Assembly (NCBI RefSeq): GCF_007833215.1 | Contig: NZ_CP042239.1 | Span: 1,116,001 to 1,180,000, forward strand | Reading direction: 5' to 3' | Origin: Sphingomonas suaedae | GTDB taxonomy: Bacteria > Pseudomonadota > Alphaproteobacteria > Sphingomonadales > Sphingomonadaceae | Length of the DNA stretch: 64,000 bases | Shown: one piece after another, positions 58,470 to 64,000 of the stretch | Layout of the letters: every line of letters starts with the position of its first letter | How positions within the stretch are numbered: position 1 is the first letter of the stretch | Notes under the pieces: model-generated | Told to the model about the DNA's origin: nothing | Databases searched by the model: none | The model's input: only the letters and a program-made list of their open reading frames with translations | Translations under genes and position numbers: made by a program

Positions 58470-58844
58470 ATGCCCACGACCTTTATCGAGCACGTCAACC
58501 TGACCGTCACCAGCCCCGCGCGCACCGCGAGGCTGATGCAGCATCTGTTCGGCTGGCACGTCCGCTGGCAGGGCGCCGCGCGCGACGGCGGCATGTCGAT
58601 CCACGTGGGTGACGCGCGCGTCTATCTCGCGCTCTACGCCCCGCCGGTCGAGGCCGAGCGCCGCTATCCCAAGGGCCAGCCGCTCAACCATGTGGGCTTC
58701 GTCGTCGACGATCTCGACGCCGTCGAGGCGAAGGTCGCGGCGGCGGGGCTGAAACCCTTCGGCCATGACGATTATGAGCCCGGGCGGCGGTTCTACTTCT
58801 TCGATTTCGACGGGATCGAGTTCGAGATTGTCTCCTACCGCTGA
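58470..58844 (+). CDS. VOC (glyoxalase/bleomycin-resistance fold) protein
   Basis: 124 residues with one vicinal-oxygen-chelate fold: EHVNLTVTSPARTARLM at the start and FYFFDFDGIEFEIVSY at the end supply metal-ligand positions (His and Glu). AAAGGA precedes the ATG. Placement behind a SoxR box suggests it handles redox-active small molecules, a guess from location. Substrate unknown. Confidence 0.88.
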   Translation: MPTTFIEHVNLTVTSPARTARLMQHLFGWHVRWQGAARDGGMSIHVGDARVYLALYAPPVEAERRYPKGQPLNHVGFVVDDLDAVEAKVAAAGLKPFGHDDYEPGRRFYFFDFDGIEFEIVSYR

Positions 58845-58863
58845 CCCGAGGACGTCATCGCGG

Positions 58864-60501
58864 TTAGCCCCGCCCCGCCCGCGCCGCGCACAGGCTGAGC
58901 ATGCGATTGGCGATTTCGCGTTCGCCCAACACGACATCGCCCGCACCGCGCGCTTCGAGATGCTCGACTTCCGCATCCGAATGCGCGCGGGCGACGATGG
59001 CGATGCCGGGATTGAGTTCGCGTGCCGCCTGGACGACGGCGCCGCCCTCGAACCCCTCGGGGATGGCGATCAGCAGCTTGGCCGCGCGATCCACGCCGGC
59101 GGCTTTGAGCGCTTCGGGATCGACGCCGTTGCCGCGCACGACGTCCAGTCCTCCCGCCTTGGCGGCGGTGGCGATGTCGGCCTGATCCTCGATCAGGATG
59201 AACGGGCGCTGCCGGGCCAGCAAATCGCGCGCGATCAGCTTGCCGACCCGGCCATAGCCGACCAGCACGATATGACCCATGCGGTCCTTGGTATCGAGCG
59301 GCGGTTCAATCGGGTCGGTCTGTTCCTGGCGATGCGGGACCAGCCAGGTGAAGATGAACGGGTTGGCGAGGATCGACAGCAACGCCCCGGCAAGGATCAG
59401 GTCGCGTCCCTCCGCCGGAAGGATTTCGAGGCCGACCCCCAGCCCGACCAGGATGAACGAAAATTCGCCGATCTGCGCCAGGCTGGCGGCCGCGGTGATC
59501 GCGATGCGGTGGGAACGGCCGAGCGCACGGACGATACCATAGGCGACCGCCGACTTACCGACGACGATGATGAGGACAGTTGCAACCAGCGGCAGCGGCT
59601 GCTCAACGATGACTGCCGGATTGAACAACATCCCCACCGACACGAAGAACAGCACCGCGAACGCATCGCGCAGCGGCAGCGTCTCCTCGGTCGCCTGGCG
59701 GCTGAGCGGGGTTTCGCCGAGGATCATGCCGGCGAAGAAGGCGCCGAGCGCGAACGAGACATCGAACACCACCGCCGCGCCGAACGCAACGCCGAGCGCG
59801 ATGGCGAGCACCGCGAGGCGGAACAGCTCGCGCGATCCGGTATGGACGACCCAGTGCAGCACCAGCGGAATGATCCGCCGCGCGACGAGCAGCATGACGA
59901 CGAGGAATCCGGTGACCTTGAACGCGGTCTGCGCGAGCGGGACGAGGATTGCGTCCCAGGTCATCGGCCCGTCGCTCTGCATCACCTCGGCCAGCGCCGG
60001 GAGCAGGACGAGCGCGAGCACCATCACCAGATCCTCGACGATCAGCCAGCCCACCGCGATCCGGCCACGCTCGGTATCCACAATGCCGAACCCCTGAAGC
60101 CCGCGCAGCAGCACCACCGTGCTCGCGACCGACAGCGCGAGGCCGAATACGAACCCGGCGAGCGGGTTCCAGCCCAGCGCCCAGGCAAGTGCCATTCCCA
60201 TCACGACGGCCGAGGCGATCTGACCGATCGCGCCCGGCACCGCGATCCTGCGCACCGACAACAGGTCGCGAAGCGAAAAGTGCAGGCCCACGCCGAACAT
60301 CAGCAGGATGACGCCGATCTCGGCCAGTTCCGCGGCGAGATTGCCGTCGGCGACGAATCCGGGCGTGAACGGCCCGACCATGATCCCGGCGAGCAGATAG
60401 CCCGCGATCGGCGAAACTTTCAGCTTGTGGGCAATCGACCCCATGACGAAGGCGATGACGAGCCCCGCGACGATGGTGGCGATAAGGGGGGTGTGGTGCA
60501 T
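58864..60501 (-). CDS. CPA2-type cation/proton antiporter with RCK domain (Kef/YbaL-like)
   Basis: 545 residues. About 12 membrane helices cover residues 7-385 (SIAHKLKVSPIAGYLLAGIM and AFFAGMILGETPL are typical), then a TrkA-N (RCK) domain from about 410 (GHIVLVGYGRVGKLIARDLL). It exchanges K+ or Na+ for protons in the inner membrane, gated by NAD(H). No accessory KefF/KefG was seen. It converges with the VOC gene. Confidence 0.94.
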   Translation of the reverse strand: MHHTPLIATIVAGLVIAFVMGSIAHKLKVSPIAGYLLAGIMVGPFTPGFVADGNLAAELAEIGVILLMFGVGLHFSLRDLLSVRRIAVPGAIGQIASAVVMGMALAWALGWNPLAGFVFGLALSVASTVVLLRGLQGFGIVDTERGRIAVGWLIVEDLVMVLALVLLPALAEVMQSDGPMTWDAILVPLAQTAFKVTGFLVVMLLVARRIIPLVLHWVVHTGSRELFRLAVLAIALGVAFGAAVVFDVSFALGAFFAGMILGETPLSRQATEETLPLRDAFAVLFFVSVGMLFNPAVIVEQPLPLVATVLIIVVGKSAVAYGIVRALGRSHRIAITAAASLAQIGEFSFILVGLGVGLEILPAEGRDLILAGALLSILANPFIFTWLVPHRQEQTDPIEPPLDTKDRMGHIVLVGYGRVGKLIARDLLARQRPFILIEDQADIATAAKAGGLDVVRGNGVDPEALKAAGVDRAAKLLIAIPEGFEGGAVVQAARELNPGIAIVARAHSDAEVEHLEARGAGDVVLGEREIANRMLSLCAARAGRG

Positions 60502-60559
60502 AGGCTGGCTGGCGTCCCTGTTGGCGCCCGGACCACAGCGCGCGGCCCGGGCGGCGCGG

Positions 60560-60670
60560 CTAGCCCTGGGTCCCGCCGATCACGAGGACGGCGGCGGCGG
60601 CACTGGCCACGACCCCACCCCATACGATCGGCGCGAACCACCAGGGTGGCCGCCTCTTTTTCTGATTCAC
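60560..60670 (-). CDS. 36-residue single-helix membrane micro-ORF
   Basis: GTG start with GGGAG seven bases upstream. The product, MNQKKRRPPWWFAPIVWGGV then an Ala/Val-rich helix, is basic then hydrophobic, a small anchored peptide. No family was recognised. It follows the 129-residue unknown gene by 44 bases on the same strand. Confidence 0.5.
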   Translation of the reverse strand: MNQKKRRPPWWFAPIVWGGVVASAAAAVLVIGGTQG

Positions 60671-60714
60671 GACAAAACTCCCGATGACGCCGCGGTCGGC
60701 GAAAGGGCGGATGG

Positions 60715-61104
60715 TCAGATCAGCGGGGGGCCGCGCGGGCTGCCGTTGAGGACGGGGTGCGGGCGGAGGGGAGGTATAGCGCGCGCTGCACCGACCGGCG
60801 CGCGATCGGTGTCGACCGATGGCGCCGGAGCGGCGACAAGGGCAGGCGTTGCACGATCGCTTGCCCCGGCGGCGGGTCCGTCATCGCGACGAGTCGGCTC
60901 GGCCAGGATGCGCGGCGCAGGGCGGATCGGCTTGAGCGCGACGACCGTCGTCGCAGGGTTGAACGCCGATCCATAAGCGATGGTGCGCGGCAGGCCGCTG
61001 CTAAGCAGCGAGGATGCCAGAGCGACAAGCAGCGCGATCCACAGCGCCATTGCCCGAACCGGTCGGGCGGGATTGGAGCCGAGGGGGATCGCACGGGCTG
61101 TCAC
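60715..61104 (-). CDS. Membrane-anchored Pro/Ala-rich hypothetical protein
   Basis: 129 residues. A single helix (about residues 19-38, MALWIALLVALASSLLSSGL) is followed by a Pro/Ala/Arg-rich tail facing probably the periplasm. No family was recognised. Starts with GTG and lacks a strong ribosome-binding site. The terminator of trmD-rplS lies just upstream of it. Confidence 0.5.
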   Translation of the reverse strand: MTARAIPLGSNPARPVRAMALWIALLVALASSLLSSGLPRTIAYGSAFNPATTVVALKPIRPAPRILAEPTRRDDGPAAGASDRATPALVAAPAPSVDTDRAPVGAARAIPPLRPHPVLNGSPRGPPLI

Positions 61105-61140
61105 GGCTTCAATCTAGTGCCGCTGGGCGGAGAATCAAAC

Positions 61141-61170
61141 GGGGCGCGGAAGCTTTCGCCTCCGCGCCCC
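61141..61170 (-). terminator. Terminator hairpin of trmD-rplS
   Basis: A 10-base stem (GGGGCGCGGA with TCCGCGCCCC) encloses a 10-base loop 26 bases past the rplS stop on the minus strand, and is followed by GTTTGATTCT. A rho-independent terminator is likely, though the T run is weak. Confidence 0.65.
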
Positions 61171-61195
61171 GCGCATGTTCAAGCCTGCGCGCCGA

Positions 61196-61588
61196 TTACT
61201 CGGCGGCAGCGGTGCCCTTGGCCGGGCGCGGGTCGCGGCGCTCGGCGATACGTGCCGACTTGCCGGTGCGACCGCGCAGATAATAGAGCTTCGCACGACG
61301 CACGACGCCGCGGCGGACGACTTCGATGCTGTCGATGTTCGGCGAATAGAGCGGGAAGACGCGCTCGACGCCCTCGCCGAACGAAATCTTGCGAACGGTG
61401 AAGTTGCTGCCCATGCCCTTGTTGGCACGGGCGATGCAGACGCCTTCATAGTTCTGAACGCGGGTGCGCTCGCCTTCGACGACCTTCACGCCGACCTTGA
61501 CGGTGTCACCCGGACGGAATTCGGGGATTTTCTTGTCGGCCAGGAACTTTTCGACGTTCTCGGCCTCGATCTGCTGGATGAGGTTCAT
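61196..61588 (-). CDS. rplS: 50S ribosomal protein L19
   Basis: 130 residues. [20 protein letters not shown] and [20 protein letters not shown] with [16 protein letters not shown] are L19 signatures. An in-frame ATG two codons upstream (61594) is possible. It lies three bases past the trmD stop, as in most bacteria. Confidence 0.97.
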   Translation of the reverse strand: MNLIQQIEAENVEKFLADKKIPEFRPGDTVKVGVKVVEGERTRVQNYEGVCIARANKGMGSNFTVRKISFGEGVERVFPLYSPNIDSIEVVRRGVVRRAKLYYLRGRTGKSARIAERRDPRPAKGTAAAE

Positions 61589-61590
61589 GC

Positions 61591-62319
61591 TCATTCGTCC
61601 TTCTGTCGCCGCGCGCCAGAGGGAGACTGGACCCGAGCGCCCTCATGACGCTCCCAAAGATCCGGCCTCCTTAGCCGTGTATCGGTCTGGGCCTGGTGCG
61701 TTCGCCAGGCCGCGATCCGCGCATGATCCCCCGATCGCAGCACTTCGGGGATCGTGCGCCCTTCCCATTCGACGGGTCGGGTATATTGCGGATATTCGAG
61801 AAGGCCGCTTTCGAAGCTTTCCTCGACTCCGCTGGAAGGCGCGCCCATTACGCCGGGAAGCAGCCGAATGCAAGCGTCGAGCAGCACCAGCGCGCCCATC
61901 TCCCCGCCCGAAAGGACATAGTCGCCGATCGACACTTGTTCGATGGGACGCGCGTCGAACAGCCGCTCGTCGAACCCCTCAAACCGGCCGCACAGGATCG
62001 ACACGCCGGGACCGGCGGCGAGCGCGCGGACGCGCTCCTGCGTCAGCGGCGCACCACGCGGGGTCATCGCCAGCATCGGGCGGTCATAGCCGACGCTGTC
62101 GCAGGCGGCGGCGAGGATGTCGGGCTTGAGCACCATCCCCGCCCCGCCCCCCGCCGGCGTGTCGTCGACGGTACGGTGCTTGTCGGTGGCGAAGTCGCGA
62201 ATCTGGACGGTGTCGAGGCTCCATTTCCGCTCATTCAGCGCGCGTCCGGCGATGGACGCGCCAAGTGGCCCCGGAAACATGTCCGGGTAGAGGGTCAGGA
62301 CGGTGGCGGCGAAGGTCAT
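61591..62319 (-). CDS. trmD: tRNA (guanine-N1)-methyltransferase
   Basis: 242 residues, the SPOUT-class enzyme that makes m1G37 in tRNA and is usually essential. The trefoil-knot motif is [30 protein letters not shown] near the start, [14 protein letters not shown] and [12 protein letters not shown] are also typical. The ATG at 62319 overlaps the vapC stop (ATGA). The usual rpsP-rimM pair is absent upstream, replaced by vapBC. Confidence 0.97.
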   Translation of the reverse strand: MTFAATVLTLYPDMFPGPLGASIAGRALNERKWSLDTVQIRDFATDKHRTVDDTPAGGGAGMVLKPDILAAACDSVGYDRPMLAMTPRGAPLTQERVRALAAGPGVSILCGRFEGFDERLFDARPIEQVSIGDYVLSGGEMGALVLLDACIRLLPGVMGAPSSGVEESFESGLLEYPQYTRPVEWEGRTIPEVLRSGDHARIAAWRTHQAQTDTRLRRPDLWERHEGARVQSPSGARRQKDE

Positions 62320-62699
62320 CGGGTCCAGTTTTCGCACCTGAGGCCGGGGATATCGGCAAAATCGGCTTCGTTGTTGGTGACGAGTATGAGGTTGAGCGAA
62401 AGGGCGTGGGCGGCGATCAGCCGGTCGAAACTGCCACGTTTGAACGGAATTTGCGCATAGGTGCGTGCGGCGTCCCGGTCGAATTCGAGAAGCGGAGCCG
62501 CCTCGTAAAGGGCATCGGCAGCCGCGCGTGCTGCCGAGTTGGCTCCCACTAGGCCGCGTTCCAATTCTGCAAAGACGATGGCTGAAATGCCGACCGTTCC
62601 CACATCCTGCAATGCCAGGCGCTGAGCCGACGGACTGGTGAGATCAGCCAGAATGTAGATGCAGATATTGGCGTCGAGCAGGTAGCGCAGATCAGTCAC
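62316..62699 (-). CDS. vapC: VapC-type PIN-domain toxin
   Basis: 127 residues with the PIN nuclease fold. Acidic metal residues are D9 in [13 protein letters not shown]45/E47 in VFAELERG, D92 in [12 protein letters not shown] and D113 in [10 protein letters not shown]. The substrate RNA is probably a tRNA or rRNA, as in known VapCs. Its start overlaps the vapB end by eight bases, and its stop overlaps the trmD ATG by four. Confidence 0.95.
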   Translation of the reverse strand: MTDLRYLLDANICIYILADLTSPSAQRLALQDVGTVGISAIVFAELERGLVGANSAARAAADALYEAAPLLEFDRDAARTYAQIPFKRGSFDRLIAAHALSLNLILVTNNEADFADIPGLRCENWTR

Positions 62700-62964
62700 C
62701 CTTGATCCGCTTCAAACCCCAGTCGAGTTCACGCTCCTCGAAGATGCGATCCTCGGGCGGGATCGGCTTCAACCAGGGAATCTTTCCGGCGAATTTACTG
62801 ATGTCGATCTTCTTCGGTGTCTCGGCGACCGGTTCGACGATGAAATTGCCGCGCTCCTCGCGCACCTTCATTTCCATGCCTTCCTTGATGCCAAGCGCCT
62901 TGGGCAGCCGCAGGGCGACCGAATTGCCCGACTTGAACGTCTTTGCGCGATATTCGTCGCCCAT
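62692..62964 (-). CDS. vapB: VapB-type AbrB-fold antitoxin
   Basis: 90 residues. The N-terminus [20 protein letters not shown] is the AbrB/SpoVT DNA-binding fold, and the C-terminal part (about 50-90; [19 protein letters not shown]) should wrap the toxin. GGGAGG lies five bases before ATG 62964; a GTG one codon upstream exists. It probably represses its own promoter with VapC through the GTATATAC palindromes just upstream. Confidence 0.93.
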   Translation of the reverse strand: MGDEYRAKTFKSGNSVALRLPKALGIKEGMEMKVREERGNFIVEPVAETPKKIDISKFAGKIPWLKPIPPEDRIFEERELDWGLKRIKGD

Positions 62965-62975
62965 CACGGCCTCCC

Positions 62976-63016
62976 GTATATACGCGATGTATATACATAG
63001 CCTTCGTTGACTTCAA
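62976..63016 (-). promoter_or_regulatory. vapBC promoter and operator
   Basis: Two copies of the 8-base palindrome GTATATAC lie at 62976-62983 and 62989-62996, 13 bases centre to centre. On the minus strand a -35 TTGAAG (63016-63011) and a -10 TATACA (62993-62988) are 17 bases apart, and the -10 lies in a palindrome. This is the layout of a toxin-antitoxin autoregulated promoter. Binding by VapB-VapC is inferred. Confidence 0.8.
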
Positions 63017-63041
63017 GGAACGAACTCGCCCCCGCCGCGCT

Positions 63042-63959
63042 ATGGCGGTCATGGAAGACTGTATCATCGTCGGCGCGGGGCCGGCCGGGCTGACGGCGGC
63101 GATCTATCTGGCGCGCTATCATTTGTCGATCCGGCTGTTCGACTGCGGGTCGAGCCGCGCGGCGCTGATCCCGCGCACGCACAACCATGCCGGCTATCCC
63201 GAGGGGATCGAGGGGGTCGAGCTGCTGCGGCGGATGCTGGCGCAGGCAGAGAAATATGGCGCGGTGCGCGAGCCGGCCAAGGTGACGCGGATCGAGCCGA
63301 AGGACGAGGGTTTCATCGTCCATGCGGGCGAGCGCAGCTTCCCGGCGCGATCGGTGCTGCTGGCGACGGGCGTGGTCAATCACCGGCCCGAGGGGATTGC
63401 GGATGCGGTGCACGATCCGGCGCTCGCCGCCGGGCTGCTGCGCTATTGCCCGGTGTGCGACGGATATGAGGTCACCGACAAGCGCGTCGGGGTGATCGGC
63501 ACCGGCGATCACGGGATGCGCGAGGCACTGTTCCTGCGCGGCTTTACCCGTGATGTGACGCTGATCGCGCCGGATGTGGAGCATCGGCTGGACGATGCCT
63601 GCGTCGCCAGGCTGGAAGAAGCCGGGATCGCGCGGGTCGACGGGCCGTGCGGCGGCTATGCCATTCAGGGCGACCAGCTGGTGGTGCAGACGGCCGACGG
63701 GCCGCTTGCGTTCGACAGTGTGTACCCGGCGCTGGGATCGCGCATCCGGTCCGATCTGGCGGTCGCGGCGGGCGCGGCGGCGACCGAGGAGGGATGCCTC
63801 GAGGTGGACGATCACCAGCGCACGTCGATCCCCGGGCTGTTCGCTGCGGGGGATGTGGTGCTTGGACTGGACCAGATCAGCAACGCGATGGGTCAGGCCG
63901 GGGTCGCGTCAACGACGATCCGCAACATGCTGAGCGAGCAGCGGGCGATTTGGCGGTAG
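63042..63959 (+). CDS. Thioredoxin reductase-like flavoprotein
   Basis: 305 residues. The FAD motif is [17 protein letters not shown] (11-27) and the redox pair is C136-P-V-C139 in [11 protein letters not shown]. The NADPH motif is changed to [13 protein letters not shown], where GGG would be normal, so the donor could differ. It ends [23 protein letters not shown] 63042 or 63051 are both possible. It is divergent from vapBC across the palindromic promoter. Likely a ferredoxin/thioredoxin reductase relative rather than a second true trxB. Confidence 0.88.
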   Translation: MAVMEDCIIVGAGPAGLTAAIYLARYHLSIRLFDCGSSRAALIPRTHNHAGYPEGIEGVELLRRMLAQAEKYGAVREPAKVTRIEPKDEGFIVHAGERSFPARSVLLATGVVNHRPEGIADAVHDPALAAGLLRYCPVCDGYEVTDKRVGVIGTGDHGMREALFLRGFTRDVTLIAPDVEHRLDDACVARLEEAGIARVDGPCGGYAIQGDQLVVQTADGPLAFDSVYPALGSRIRSDLAVAAGAAATEEGCLEVDDHQRTSIPGLFAAGDVVLGLDQISNAMGQAGVASTTIRNMLSEQRAIWR

Positions 63960-64000
63960 GCTCGCGGGGAAGTTGACAAGGTTACGGGCAACGCGCGCGT

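Overview
The window comes from the chromosome of a GC-rich alphaproteobacterium, most likely Sphingomonas sensu lato. The signs are a complete exosortase A (XrtA) exopolysaccharide locus with a fused exosortase/EpsI protein, a carboxynorspermidine polyamine pair, a DnaE starting with an F-S-A PHP motif, and three families of short inverted repeats between genes. No rRNA, tRNA, CRISPR array, integrase, transposase or prophage block was recognised. Gene density is very high, and many neighbours overlap by 1-11 bp.

Layout. 1-7.4 kb: partial ETF-ubiquinone oxidoreductase, a degenerate uracil-DNA glycosylase relative, lytic transglycosylase, moaB, an OmpR-type two-component system and two divergent secreted proteins (one with EF hands). 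7.4-13.4 kb: MFS transporter with a coupled micro-ORF, PA0069-type radical SAM protein, membrane-anchored LuxR regulator with a DUF4199-like protein, tail-collar protein, acyl-CoA synthetase. 13.5-25.6 kb: dnaE, esterase-like hydrolase, carboxynorspermidine dehydrogenase and decarboxylase, an unrecognised 665-residue protein, ABC-F ATPase, MAPEG protein. 25.6-44.0 kb: the XrtA locus. One long leftward run goes from the Wza-like lipoprotein (38.2 kb) through chain-length regulator, tyrosine autokinase, outer-membrane protein, ATPase, deacetylase, FemAB protein and glycosyltransferase to exosortase and amidotransferase. A second leftward run holds acyl-CoA ligase, a small unknown and a PLP decarboxylase. 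A short rightward run holds an acyl carrier protein and two hydrolases. 44-51.5 kb: serine hydrolase, trxB, peptidyl-prolyl isomerase, prolyl oligopeptidase and small unknown proteins. 51.5-54.4 kb: rpsM-rpsK-rpoA-rplQ. 54.4-60.7 kb: secreted SRPBCC protein, DPP-IV-type peptidase, 2OG-Fe(II) oxygenase-like protein, soxR with a divergent VOC protein, Kef-type antiporter. 60.7-64 kb: trmD-rplS placed directly behind a vapBC toxin-antitoxin pair, then a second thioredoxin-reductase-like flavoprotein.

How the genes work together. The XrtA genes make and export an exopolysaccharide and process PEP-CTERM proteins, but no PEP-CTERM substrate is visible here. Points worth a second look are the vapBC-trmD overlap, a proline-rich micro-ORF between the XrtA arms, the intergenic repeats (one between the two polyamine genes), the helically phased GTTAC repeats next to the two-component genes, and the unknown 665-residue protein.
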